A stretch of DNA of 32,956 nucleotides from Nitrospira japonica (lineage in GTDB: Bacteria > Nitrospirota > Thermodesulfovibrionia > Thermodesulfovibrionales > DYHX01), in contig DYHX01000012.1 in the NCBI GenBank assembly GCA_020723925.1, positions 1-32,956 on the forward strand. The letters are read 5' to 3'. Positions 22,531 to 30,506 of the stretch are shown piece after piece (position 1 is the first letter of the stretch; every line of letters starts with the position of its first letter). Position numbers and translations under genes: made by a program. The notes under the pieces were generated by a model. That model was given only the letters and a program-made list of their open reading frames with translations. It was not told where the DNA came from and did no database searches.

Positions 22531-23745
22531 ATGAAGGCTATTGAGCTTAAAAACGGGATATACTGGGTAGGTGCAATTGACTGGGCTGTAAGGGACTTTC
22601 ACGGCTATGGAACCCCTCGTGGCACAACTTATAACAACTACCTGATAATGGATGGCGAAATAACACTTTTGGATACTGTTAAATACGACTTCGCAGACAT
22701 CACCATCAAAAACATAAAGTCTGTTGTCGACCCTTCTAAAATAAAGAATGTAGTCATAAACCATATTGAGAACGACCATGTGACAAGCATTGACAAGATA
22801 ATGGATTTGACGCCAGATGCCACCATTTATATAACAGAAAAAGGCAAAAAGGGCCTTGAGAGGTTTTTTGACATATCAAAATGGGATATAAAAATTGTAA
22901 AAACAGGAGATACCTTAAATATAGGCAAGAGGACATTACTCTTCATAGAAACGCCAATGCTTCACTGGCCTGATTCCATGATGACATACATAAAGGAAGA
23001 TAAGATACTCATCAGTCAGGATGCATTCGGCCAGCATATTGCATCAGCAGTAAGATTTGACGACGAATTTATAACCTGCGAATCAATGTCAGAACTTGAA
23101 GATGGAGTTGTGGATTACTATGCAAATATCCTTATGCCATTCGGTCAATTAATAAAGGCAAAGATAGCAGACATACAGAAACTGGGATTGGAGATCGAGA
23201 TGATCGCCCCTGACCACGGGATAATCTGGAGGGCAAACCCTCAAAAGGTTTTACAGATGTACATGGACATGGCAAATGGCAAATCAAACCTGAGTGTCTC
23301 CATCATCTACGATACCATGTGGCATAGCACAGAGCAGATGGCACTCCCGATAATGCAAGGTATAAAAGATGAGGGGGTAGAGTGCAAGGTTATCAAACTA
23401 AGAGCCACACCAATGAGTATTGCCATAAAAGAGTTCTGGAAATCAAGAGGCAGCCTTATCGGAACACCCACTCTGAATAACATAATGTATCCGACAATAG
23501 CTGAGTTTATCACACATCTGAGGGGACTTAGACCTAAAAACAGGATTGTCGGAGCCTTTGGAAGCTATGGATGGGGTGGTGGTGCAGTAAAAGAGGCATA
23601 TGAAGAATTCAAAAGCATGGGGCTTGAGATTTTTGAGCCAGGATTACAGATACTTTATAGACCCGCATTAGAAGATGAAACAAAGTGTTATGAGTTCGGA
23701 AAAGAGTTTGCAAAGAAGGTAAAAGAGTACCATCAGAAATTCTAA
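22531..23745 (+). CDS. FprA-type flavodiiron protein (oxygen/NO reductase)
   Basis: 404 residues. The N-terminal metallo-beta-lactamase-like domain binds the di-iron site: His78, Glu80, Asp82 and His83 in NHIENDH, His in MLHWPDSMM, Asp in SQDAFGQH and His in APDHGIIWR. The flavodoxin domain starts near residue 255 (SVSIIYDTMWHSTEQMA) and ends with GAFGSYGWGGGAV. FprA proteins reduce oxygen to water, or NO to N2O, with electrons from rubredoxin or F420. It sits 16 bases after the ferritin-like gene and one base before the FMN reductase gene, forming the core of the oxygen-reduction part of the island. Confidence 0.95.
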   Translation: MKAIELKNGIYWVGAIDWAVRDFHGYGTPRGTTYNNYLIMDGEITLLDTVKYDFADITIKNIKSVVDPSKIKNVVINHIENDHVTSIDKIMDLTPDATIYITEKGKKGLERFFDISKWDIKIVKTGDTLNIGKRTLLFIETPMLHWPDSMMTYIKEDKILISQDAFGQHIASAVRFDDEFITCESMSELEDGVVDYYANILMPFGQLIKAKIADIQKLGLEIEMIAPDHGIIWRANPQKVLQMYMDMANGKSNLSVSIIYDTMWHSTEQMALPIMQGIKDEGVECKVIKLRATPMSIAIKEFWKSRGSLIGTPTLNNIMYPTIAEFITHLRGLRPKNRIVGAFGSYGWGGGAVKEAYEEFKSMGLEIFEPGLQILYRPALEDETKCYEFGKEFAKKVKEYHQKF

Positions 23746-23746
23746 G

Positions 23747-24415
23747 ATGAAAGTAGTGGCATTTCAGGGCAGCCCAAGAATAGAAGGGAATACAGACATA
23801 CTGCTGAAAGAAACATTAAAGGCGATATATGAAGCAGGACATGATGTTCAGTTATTCAAGCTCAACCTCATGAATATAAAACCATGTCAGGACTGCGGCG
23901 GATGCGATAAAACAGGAATATGCATAATTAAAGATGATATGGAGGAAATATATATGGCTATACGGGAGGCTGACAGGATAATCCTCGCCTCCCCTATTTT
24001 TTTCTTTGGTCTCAGCGCGCAGGCAAAGGTAATGATTGACAGGTGCCAGTCCTTCTGGTGTGAGAAATATCTTCTGAAGAGGCCTATTCTTGGTGATCAA
24101 TATGGGAGGAAGGGGTTACTGCTCCTCGTCGGAGGAATGAAGAAAGAGATCGGTTTTCGATGTGCTGAGGCATCTGCAAAGGCATTCTTCAGAACTATAA
24201 GTGTTCCTGAACACAAGACCCTTTATTACATGGGCATCGATGCAAAGGGTGCAATCCTTGAACATCCAACAGCTTTTAAAGAGGCTTATGAAGGAGGAAA
24301 AAGACTTGTTTCAAAGACAGGGGTGAGTCACGGTCTACAGCGTCCGCTTAATGATGACAATCGCTGTTGTCATCATCACGATAGTAAAAATCAAAAGAAA
24401 AGGTTTTTTAATTAG
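23747..24415 (+). CDS. NADPH-dependent FMN reductase/flavodoxin-like (IsfA-type) protein
   Basis: 222 residues. The start MKVVAFQGSPRIEGNTDILL is the flavin-phosphate loop of the iron-sulfur flavoprotein/FMN-reductase family. CQDCGGCDKTGICIIKDDM gives the compact Cys motif that ligates a [4Fe-4S] cluster in iron-sulfur flavoproteins, and ASPIFFFGLSAQAKVMIDR follows. It starts one base after the flavodiiron stop, so the pair is probably co-translated and this protein may feed electrons to it. The last about 28 residues (CCHHHDSKNQKKRFFN and before) are unlike the family and may come from a frameshifted or repeat-derived end. Confidence 0.82.
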   Translation: MKVVAFQGSPRIEGNTDILLKETLKAIYEAGHDVQLFKLNLMNIKPCQDCGGCDKTGICIIKDDMEEIYMAIREADRIILASPIFFFGLSAQAKVMIDRCQSFWCEKYLLKRPILGDQYGRKGLLLLVGGMKKEIGFRCAEASAKAFFRTISVPEHKTLYYMGIDAKGAILEHPTAFKEAYEGGKRLVSKTGVSHGLQRPLNDDNRCCHHHDSKNQKKRFFN

Positions 24416-24452
24416 AAGGCGTTGTCAAAATAATATCTTTGGGAGAGTATCT

Positions 24453-24998
24453 ATGAAGGCTATCTCCGAATATAAAATCGGCGAGAAAATCCTGCGACTC
24501 GTACAGGGAGACCTGACCGAGAGGGATGTTGATGCTATTGTGAATGCTGCTAACTCACATCTACAGCATGGAGGCGGAGTTGCAGGTGCAATCGTAAGAA
24601 AAGGTGGTCAGATAATCCAGCAAGAAAGCGACAGGATAGGCTTTACACCTGTTGGAACAGCAGTAATCACAGGCGCAGGGAAACTTCCATGCAAGTATGT
24701 CATTCATGCGGTTGGCCCAAGGATGGGTGAAGGGGATGAGGACAACAAACTCAAAAATGCAGTTTTAAATAGTCTGAGACTGGCAACAGAGAAAGGATTA
24801 AAGAGCATCTCACTTCCTGCCATAAGCTCTGGCATATTTGGATTCCCGAAAGATAGATGCGCAAAGATACTCGTTGGCGAGGCATATAACTTCCTTAAAA
24901 ACAACAAGGATAGCTCTCTTGAGATCGTGGAGTTCTGTGTATTCGATGATCTGACAATGGGCTATTTCAAGAGAGAATTTGATGCCCTTTTAGTCTGA
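24453..24998 (+). CDS. Macrodomain protein (ADP-ribose/O-acetyl-ADP-ribose hydrolase-like)
   Basis: 181 residues from the ATG at 24453, which follows GGGAGAG; the open frame extends upstream but that part is unrelated. Macrodomain signatures are LVQGDLTERDVDAIVNAANS, LQHGGGVAGAIVRKGG, VGTAVITGAGKLP, YVIHAVGPRM and ISLPAISSGIFGFPKDRCA. The ligand Asn-Ala-Ala-Asn and GGGVAGAI loop hold the ADP-ribose, as in YmdB. It removes acetyl groups from O-acetyl-ADP-ribose or ADP-ribose from proteins or DNA. It lies last in the + strand island, 38 bases after the FMN reductase, and converges on vorB. Confidence 0.9.
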   Translation: MKAISEYKIGEKILRLVQGDLTERDVDAIVNAANSHLQHGGGVAGAIVRKGGQIIQQESDRIGFTPVGTAVITGAGKLPCKYVIHAVGPRMGEGDEDNKLKNAVLNSLRLATEKGLKSISLPAISSGIFGFPKDRCAKILVGEAYNFLKNNKDSSLEIVEFCVFDDLTMGYFKREFDALLV

Positions 24999-25066
24999 AT
25001 TAAGAATTCGAGAAGAAAATTCTAAATTCTAATATCTGATTCCTGAATAATATCGAAATCCAAATG

Positions 25067-25083
25067 TTCAAAACTGTTTTGAA
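25067..25083. repeat. AT-rich hairpin between convergent macrodomain and vorB genes
   Basis: TTCAAAA-CTG-TTTTGAA followed by TTTTAG on the + strand. It is embedded in a degenerate AATTCTAAATTC/GAATTT-rich stretch (about 25003-25105) typical of the repeat-like intergenic sequence in this window. It may act as a weak bidirectional terminator. Confidence 0.4.
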
Positions 25084-25109
25084 TTTTAGTGCTTCGAATT
25101 TGTCTGGGA

Positions 25110-26228
25110 TTAGGATTTATAATTTAGGATCTGTTTCGTTAAGATTGAATACAGTTTCTCATAGACCTCTTCAGGAGTCATTATTGCACCACCTGGCCTT
25201 CCATAAAAAAGAACCTCTGCTTTCCCATTAACAGATAGCCTGACATCTTCCACCATCTGACCAGCATTGAGCTCGATGGTGATAAATCTTATATCAGCGT
25301 TGGCGAGGACTGACACCTGTTTTTCTGGAAATGGGAAAAGCGTGATTGGCCTGAAAAGCCCTATCTTAAAGCCCTCACGTCTTAATCTCCTAACAGCAGA
25401 GAGCGCTATCCTCGCTGCAATTCCAAAGGCAACAACTATAAGCTCTGCATCATCCACATCAACAGCGCTAAACTTCACTTCTTTCTCTTTCATCTTTCTG
25501 TATTTCCCCTGAAGGATATTGTTCCTCATCTCAAGCTCACCTTCACCCATATACAGGGACTTTATGACATTAGGTTCTCTTGCACAGGACGTCTCTCCTG
25601 ATTTAGTCATATTTGGCTTCCTTCCGCCGCAGCCTGTAAGTGCCCACGTTTTTTCTGGGAGGTCTGGCTTTACATAAGGCGTTGGATGAAAAGGCTCCAT
25701 CATCTGACCAACAATGCCGTCTCCGAGAATCATGACGGGATTCCTGTATTCATCCGCCTTATCAAAGGCAAGCATAGTGAGATTCCAGAGTTCCTGGAGG
25801 TTATACGGCGCATATACGAGGAGTTTATAATCACCATGGCCTCCGCCTTTGACAGCCTGGAAATAGTCTGCCTGGCTGCCTGATATGTTTCCGAGGCCAG
25901 GGCCTCCCCTCTGCATGTTGACGATTACTGCCGGGAGTTCTGCACCGGCAAGATATGAAATGGCCTCCTGCTTCAGGCTTATTCCTGGACTGCTTGACGA
26001 TGTCATCGCCCTTGCACCGCATGCAGCAGCACCGTAGACCATGTTTATTGCAGCAAGTTCACTCTCTGCCTGTATGAAGATGCCGCCTGCTTCCGGCATC
26101 TTCCAGGACATATATTCAGGGATCTCATTCTGCGGTGTTATTGGATAACCAGCATAAAAACGACAACCTGCGTGAATAGCAGCCTCGGCAATCACCTCAT
26201 TACCCTTCATAAAGAGTTTCTCCGTCAT
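25110..26228 (-). CDS. vorB: 2-oxoacid:ferredoxin oxidoreductase alpha subunit (VorB/KorA-like)
   Basis: Binds the 2-oxoacid substrate side in the ferredoxin-dependent decarboxylation of branched-chain or 2-oxoglutarate acids to CoA esters. The 372-residue sequence has MKGNEVIAEAAIHAGCRFYA, GYPITPQNEIPEYM, IQAESELAAINMVYGAAACG, TSSSSPGISLKQE and NMQRGGPGLGNIS. TPP-binding beta and gamma subunits and the ferredoxin subunit normally follow it; here the downstream side is a convergent macrodomain gene, so the alpha subunit is isolated. Residues about 206-220 (MTKSGETSCAREPN) are an insertion encoded by a palindrome. TATAAT lies eight bases before the first ATG, so the transcript may begin almost at the start codon. 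Confidence 0.85.
   Translation of the reverse strand: MTEKLFMKGNEVIAEAAIHAGCRFYAGYPITPQNEIPEYMSWKMPEAGGIFIQAESELAAINMVYGAAACGARAMTSSSSPGISLKQEAISYLAGAELPAVIVNMQRGGPGLGNISGSQADYFQAVKGGGHGDYKLLVYAPYNLQELWNLTMLAFDKADEYRNPVMILGDGIVGQMMEPFHPTPYVKPDLPEKTWALTGCGGRKPNMTKSGETSCAREPNVIKSLYMGEGELEMRNNILQGKYRKMKEKEVKFSAVDVDDAELIVVAFGIAARIALSAVRRLRREGFKIGLFRPITLFPFPEKQVSVLANADIRFITIELNAGQMVEDVRLSVNGKAEVLFYGRPGGAIMTPEEVYEKLYSILTKQILNYKS
25585..25600. repeat. Palindromic repeat core inserted in frame in vorB
   Basis: CAGGA-CGTCTC-TCCTG. The CGTCTC core and CAGG/CCTG arms match the first hairpin of the MITE-like element at 13897-13915. The flanks CCAAATATGACTAAA and CCTAATGTCATAAAG on the coding strand resemble each other, as a duplication at the insertion point would. 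The insertion keeps the reading frame. Confidence 0.6.
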
Positions 26229-26247
26229 CGTCGAAATTATATCATAT

Positions 26248-26277
26248 TTGACAAAACTTTAACCCTTCCTTTATGAT
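26248..26277 (+). promoter_or_regulatory. Sigma70-type promoter for glyQS
   Basis: TTGACA (26248-26253) and TATGAT (26272-26277) with an 18-base spacer, about 40 bases before the glyQ start codon. The -35 is a perfect consensus and the -10 matches at five of six positions. Confidence 0.65.
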
Positions 26278-26317
26278 TTTTTCTCAATTCAGATATGCAT
26301 AAGAGGTGTTTTTATAA

Positions 26318-27193
26318 ATGTATTTCCAGGATTTAATACTTAAGCTTCATCAGTTCTGGGCAAAACAGGGCTGCGTGCTGCTTCAGCCCTATGACATGGA
26401 GGTCGGCGCAGGAACATTTCACCCTGCCACGTTCTTCATGGCTCTGGGACCAGAGCCATGGAAAACAGCCTACGTCGAACCCTCAAGAAGGCCAACAGAT
26501 GGAAGATATGGAGAAAATCCGAACAGACTGCAACACTATTATCAGTATCAGGTCATTCTGAAGCCTTCGCCTGTTGAAAGCCAGGATATATACCTTGAGA
26601 GTCTCGCCTACATTGGTATAGACCCACTTAAACACGATATACGTTTTGTTGAGGACGACTGGGAATCACCTACCCTCGGCGCCTGGGGATTAGGCTGGGA
26701 GGTCTGGCTTGATGGCATGGAGATAACACAGTTCACATATTTTCAGCAGGTCGGTGGCATTGACCTCAAACCAGTATCAGTTGAGATCACATATGGGTTG
26801 GAGAGGATTGCAATGTTCCTGCAGGGCGTGGACAATGTATTTCATCTCGATTGGTGTAAAGGCATGAAATACGGAGATATTCACCACACTGATGAGGTTG
26901 AGTTCTCAAAATATAATTTTGATTATGCAGATACAGATTTACTTGCAAAACAGTTCGAATCGTATGAAGGAGAATCTAAGAGACTTAATGCACTCGGGCT
27001 TGTGCTTCCATCATATGAGTTCTGCTTGAAGTGCTCCCATATATTCAATCTCCTTGATGCAAGGGGGGCGCTTTCTGTTACAGAAAGGACCGGTTACATC
27101 GCGAGGGTAAGAGCCCTTGCAAAGTTGTGCGCTGAGGCATATTACAAACAGAGGGAAGAGATGGGATTTCCATTGTTAAGGAGTGAGCGGTGA
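26318..27193 (+). CDS. glyQ: Glycyl-tRNA synthetase alpha subunit
   Basis: Catalytic subunit of the bacterial alpha2-beta2 glycyl-tRNA synthetase. The 291-residue class II core begins [19 protein letters not shown] and has [41 protein letters not shown] (motif 2-like, substrate binding), [19 protein letters not shown] and [17 protein letters not shown] (motif 3). An AAGAGGTG site precedes the ATG by nine bases. The TGA overlaps the GTG start of glyS, and the Shine-Dalgarno for glyS (AAGGAG, 27178-27183) lies inside the glyQ end, so the two subunits are translationally coupled. Confidence 0.97.
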   Translation: MYFQDLILKLHQFWAKQGCVLLQPYDMEVGAGTFHPATFFMALGPEPWKTAYVEPSRRPTDGRYGENPNRLQHYYQYQVILKPSPVESQDIYLESLAYIGIDPLKHDIRFVEDDWESPTLGAWGLGWEVWLDGMEITQFTYFQQVGGIDLKPVSVEITYGLERIAMFLQGVDNVFHLDWCKGMKYGDIHHTDEVEFSKYNFDYADTDLLAKQFESYEGESKRLNALGLVLPSYEFCLKCSHIFNLLDARGALSVTERTGYIARVRALAKLCAEAYYKQREEMGFPLLRSER

Positions 27194-29445
27194 GCAGGAA
27201 GCAGTTAGCAGTGAGTCTTCAGAACACGGAACGCAGAGCACAGAGCACAGAACACAGACAGAAATCCGAAATCCGCAATCTGCAATCAGCAATCGGGAAG
27301 GACTCCAAACTCCAAACCACTGCCCTGAGCCTGTCGAAGGGTCCGAACTCCGAACTAAACTCGTCGCTCGTCAGCCGTCACTCGTCACTTTTACTTGAGA
27401 TTGGCACAGAAGAGATACCTGCAAGATTCCTACATTTTGGAATACAAAAACTGAAGGAAAATACCGAATCAATCCTGCGGGAAGACTATATAAAATTCTC
27501 CGAGATAAAGACATCTGCAACACCCAGAAGGCTTGCAATGATTGCAAATGGTATCCCTTTCATGCAGGAAGACAGGGTAAGGGAAGTATTTGGCCCCGCG
27601 AAAAAAGCTGCATTCGATGAAAAAGGCAACCCAACAAAAGCAGCAGTAGGGTTTGCAACTTCACAGGGGGTAAAGGTAGAAAGCCTTGTTGTTAAGAAGA
27701 GGGACAGGGGAGAGTATGTGGTTGCAGTGATAGAGGAGAAGGGTATAGCTGTCAAAGACCTGCTTCCTGAAGTCTTCAAAAAAATAGTGCTCTCCATGCA
27801 TTTCCCGAAATCAATGAGATGGGGGAATGGCAGTCTAAGGTTTGTAAGGCCTATCCACTGGGTGTTAGCCCTCTTTGACAGTGAAACAATAACCTTTGAG
27901 ATAGACGGGATAAAGAGCAGCAATCTCACGAGGGGGCACAGGTTCCTGTCACCAGGTGCGTTTCAAATTACGGAGATACCAGCTTACATAAACCTGCTCG
28001 AAAACAACTATGTAATCCTTGACCAGGAAGTAAGAAAAAGACTAATAATCGAGAGGGTAAAGAAACTCTCAGCAGTTGTCGGTGGAAAGCCTGTAGAGGA
28101 TGAAGGGCTGCTATCGACTGTAACCCACCTCGTAGAGTACCCTGTACCTGTCATCGGGAGCTTTCCAGAAGAGTATTTGAAGCTTCCAGAGGAACTGCTT
28201 ATTACTGTAATGAAGAGTCATCAGAAATACTTTGCCGTAGAGGATGAAGACAGCAACCTCATAAATCATTTTATAGTTATAAGCAATACCAGGGAAGAAA
28301 ACGCAGAGGCAGTGAGGGTCGGTGCAGAGCGTGTTATTAAGGCAAGATTCGAGGATGCAAAATTTTATTATGAAGACGACAGGAAAAAGCGCCTCGCAGA
28401 CAGGATTGACGACTTAAAGAAAGTGACATATCAGGAAAGGCTCGGAAGTCTCTATGATAAAGTAAAACGGATTGCGTCGATTGCAGACTTCCTTGGTGAT
28501 AAACTCCTTCCATTAAAAAAGGAAAAGTTGGGCAGGGCGTCATGGCTCTCAAAAACAGACCTCATAACAGGAGTTGTGAGGGAATTCCCTGAGCTACAGG
28601 GACTCATGGGAAAGTACTATGCTATGCATGATGGAGAGGATAAAGAGGTTGCAGATGCACTCGTGGAACAGTATCTTCCAGCCTATTCCGGTGATAGGCT
28701 TCCTGAAACAGAGGTTGGAGCGCTCCTCAGTCTTGCTGACAAGATAGACAATATTGCCTCCTTCTTCTCTATCGGGCTTACACCTACAGGCTCAGAAGAC
28801 CCATTTGCATTGAGGAGACAGGCGCTGGCAGTAATAGCGATAATAATCGAGAGGGGTTACAGCATCACATTGAAAGAGGTTGTAGATAAGGCCATCGAAA
28901 CCCTCGCACACCTGAAGGGCTCAAAAGAAGGAGGGGAGAATATACTCCTGTTCTTTGAACAGAGACTTGAACCGCTGTTTTTATCCCAGGGCTATACCCT
29001 TGATGCAATTCAGTCAATCATCTCCCTCTCAAGAACAGTACCGCTCAAAGAGATAAAGGGAAGGCTTGATGCGATACAGAGATTTAAAGAAGACATCGGG
29101 TATAACGATTTCTTGATCGCCATAAGGCGTGTAAACAATATCATCCCAAAGACCGAGCTTCCTGCTTTAAACCCTGGTCTTCTCTCAGAGGAATCCGAGG
29201 AAAAACTATATGAAAAACTTAATGTAATAAAATCAGATGTTGAAGGGCTGCTTACAGAGCAGAAATATTATGATGCTGTCAGAGTCCTCTCATTATTAAC
29301 AAATGCCATCAACAACTTCTTTGATAATGTCCTTGTCATGGACGATCGAAAAGAGGTCAAGCTCAACAGGCTCGCGCTCTTAAAGGGGGTTTGGACAACT
29401 GCGTCATCTATCGCAGATTTTTCGAAGCTGGCAGAGAATAAATAA
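27190..29445 (+). CDS. glyS: Glycyl-tRNA synthetase beta subunit with a repeat-encoded N-terminal extension
   Basis: Beta subunit, needed for tRNA(Gly) binding; 751 residues. The normal family start ([15 protein letters not shown]) is at about residue 67. Residues 1-66 are encoded by a cluster of degenerate 7-9 bp arrays at 27194-27390. No ATG, GTG or TTG lies close before LLLEIG, while GTG at 27190 has AAGGAG six bases upstream and overlaps the glyQ stop as expected for coupled glyQS. The extension is therefore probably translated. The body has [27 protein letters not shown]-type, YFAVEDED and [15 protein letters not shown] (HD-like domain), and a C-terminal anticodon-binding-like region ending [18 protein letters not shown]. 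Confidence 0.92.
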   Translation: MSRKQLAVSLQNTERRAQSTEHRQKSEIRNLQSAIGKDSKLQTTALSLSKGPNSELNSSLVSRHSSLLLEIGTEEIPARFLHFGIQKLKENTESILREDYIKFSEIKTSATPRRLAMIANGIPFMQEDRVREVFGPAKKAAFDEKGNPTKAAVGFATSQGVKVESLVVKKRDRGEYVVAVIEEKGIAVKDLLPEVFKKIVLSMHFPKSMRWGNGSLRFVRPIHWVLALFDSETITFEIDGIKSSNLTRGHRFLSPGAFQITEIPAYINLLENNYVILDQEVRKRLIIERVKKLSAVVGGKPVEDEGLLSTVTHLVEYPVPVIGSFPEEYLKLPEELLITVMKSHQKYFAVEDEDSNLINHFIVISNTREENAEAVRVGAERVIKARFEDAKFYYEDDRKKRLADRIDDLKKVTYQERLGSLYDKVKRIASIADFLGDKLLPLKKEKLGRASWLSKTDLITGVVREFPELQGLMGKYYAMHDGEDKEVADALVEQYLPAYSGDRLPETEVGALLSLADKIDNIASFFSIGLTPTGSEDPFALRRQALAVIAIIIERGYSITLKEVVDKAIETLAHLKGSKEGGENILLFFEQRLEPLFLSQGYTLDAIQSIISLSRTVPLKEIKGRLDAIQRFKEDIGYNDFLIAIRRVNNIIPKTELPALNPGLLSEESEEKLYEKLNVIKSDVEGLLTEQKYYDAVRVLSLLTNAINNFFDNVLVMDDRKEVKLNRLALLKGVWTTASSIADFSKLAENK
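27194..27390. repeat. Composite degenerate-repeat cluster in the glyS 5' coding region
   Basis: Successive blocks: 7-bp CAGAGCA/CAGAACA (27218-27260), 7-bp AAATCCG/CAATCTG (27263-27298), 7-bp CTCCAAA (27302-27318), the CCCTGAGCCTGTCGAAGGG palindromic unit (27323-27341), 7-bp CCGAACT (27342-27355), and 9-bp CGTCACTCGT (27359-27390). Two reading frames stay open across it. The 9-bp units match those in the heptosyltransferase gene and before argC. Confidence 0.75.
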
Positions 29446-29466
29446 AACCCAAAATTACCTAAAATA

Positions 29467-29496
29467 TTGACAATTCCTGAGCATTTCTATTATCTT
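29467..29496 (+). promoter_or_regulatory. Sigma70-type promoter for rplM-rpsI
   Basis: TTGACA at 29467-29472 with TTATCT/TATCTT beginning at 29490-29491 (17-18 base spacer); TATTAT at 29488 is a closer -10 match at a shorter spacing. It lies about 70 bases before the rplM start codon. Confidence 0.5.
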
Positions 29497-29507
29497 ATCT
29501 AATCCTC

Positions 29508-29536
29508 GTCCGCCCAGGCGGACCCGACTTTGTCGG
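29508..29536. repeat. Two adjacent hairpins in the rplM leader
   Basis: GTCCGCC-CA-GGCGGAC (29508-29523) is immediately followed by CCGAC-TTT-GTCGG (29524-29536) and then AAAAAA. The arms are perfect. It lies between the promoter and the ribosome site of L13. It could be a repeat insertion, or an RNA structure related to autoregulation by L13. Confidence 0.55.
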
Positions 29537-29562
29537 AAAAAATCATAAAGGAAGGTGAAGGG

Positions 29563-29988
29563 ATGAAAACCCAGTTTGCAAAGAAAACTGATATCGAGCG
29601 CAAGTGGTATCTTGTCGACGCCAAAGACGCAGTCCTCGGAAGACTTGCAACAAAGATTGCCACCTATCTGCGCGGTAAGAATAAGCCTGTATTCACTCCA
29701 AATGTTGATACTGGCGATTTTATAATTGTCGTGAATGCGGAGAAGGTCAATCTCACAGGCAAAAAACTTGATGACAAGGTTTACTATCACCACTCAGGGT
29801 ATCCCGGAGGCATAAAGGCTGAGACTGCAAGGAAACGCCTCAGTGAAAAGCCAGAGGAAGTCATAATCGATGCAGTGTGGGGTATGCTTCCAAAGAACAG
29901 GCTTGGCAGGGCGATGCTAAAGAAACTCAAGGTATACAGAGGTTCTGAGCACCCACACACAGCACAGAAACCTGAAATATTGCAATAA
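29563..29988 (+). CDS. rplM: Ribosomal protein L13
   Basis: 141 residues from the ATG at 29563, preceded by GGAAGGTGAAGGG; the frame is open from 29530 but the family start is MKTQFAKK-type. Hallmarks: [53 protein letters not shown] and [30 protein letters not shown]13 is an early assembly protein of the 50S subunit. It is followed 11 bases later by rpsI, the usual rplM-rpsI pair, with tandem hairpins in its leader. Confidence 0.97.
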   Translation: MKTQFAKKTDIERKWYLVDAKDAVLGRLATKIATYLRGKNKPVFTPNVDTGDFIIVVNAEKVNLTGKKLDDKVYYHHSGYPGGIKAETARKRLSEKPEEVIIDAVWGMLPKNRLGRAMLKKLKVYRGSEHPHTAQKPEILQ

Positions 29989-29999
29989 AGGAGTTTTAG

Positions 30000-30392
30000 A
30001 TGGCTGAAATTAAATATAATGCAACAGGCAGGAGAAAAACCTCCATTGCCAGAGTAATCATGTCTCATGGCAGTGGCCAGATAATCGTCAACGACAAGCC
30101 AGTTGATTCGTATTTTCCGAGGGAAACGCTGAGAATGATGATAAGGCAGCCCTTAGAGCTTACAGGCATGGTAGGAAAATATGATGTAACTGTAAATGTT
30201 GATGGTGGAGGCCTGACAGGCCAGGCAGGTGCAGTGAGACATGGAATTTCAAGGGCGCTTGTGCGCATGGACAATGACCTCAGGCCGCGGCTCAAGAAGG
30301 AAGGCTTCCTCACAAGGGACCCGCGGGAGAAAGAGCGGAAGAAGTACGGCCAGAAGGGCGCAAGGAAGAGATTCCAGTTCTCGAAGAGATAA
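30000..30392 (+). CDS. rpsI: Ribosomal protein S9
   Basis: 130 residues with the family's [14 protein letters not shown] start, [37 protein letters not shown] and the extended basic tail ending [16 protein letters not shown], whose last residues reach the P-site tRNA. It shares a transcript with rplM (11-base spacing, GGAG ribosome site). A palindromic element starts three bases after its stop. Confidence 0.97.
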   Translation: MAEIKYNATGRRKTSIARVIMSHGSGQIIVNDKPVDSYFPRETLRMMIRQPLELTGMVGKYDVTVNVDGGGLTGQAGAVRHGISRALVRMDNDLRPRLKKEGFLTRDPREKERKKYGQKGARKRFQFSKR

Positions 30393-30395
30393 AAA

Positions 30396-30506
30396 TAGTA
30401 ACAAGTGACAAGTGACAAGTTAAAAACTAAAGACTTTAGACTTTTAAACGATTCGACTGAGCTCATCGAAGTCTTCTCGTTACTCGTTACTCGTAACTTG
30501 TTACTA
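30396..30506. repeat. 111-bp compound palindromic element between rpsI and argC
   Basis: Outer 11-bp inverted repeats TAGTAACAAGT (30396-30406) and ACTTGTTACTA (30496-30506) enclose CTAAAG-A-CTTTAG (30428-30440), the TCGACTGAGCTCATCGAAGTC unit shared with the WaaF-GmhB gene, and 9-bp AAGTGAC/CTCGTTACT arrays. It fills the whole intergenic gap. Its last base is the A of the argC start codon. Confidence 0.72.

Noticed and set aside
27183-27398. Alternative 71-codon frame overlapping the glyS N-terminal region
   Set aside because: It is open only because the repeat units lack stops in two frames; no family features, and the glyS frame leads into the conserved enzyme.
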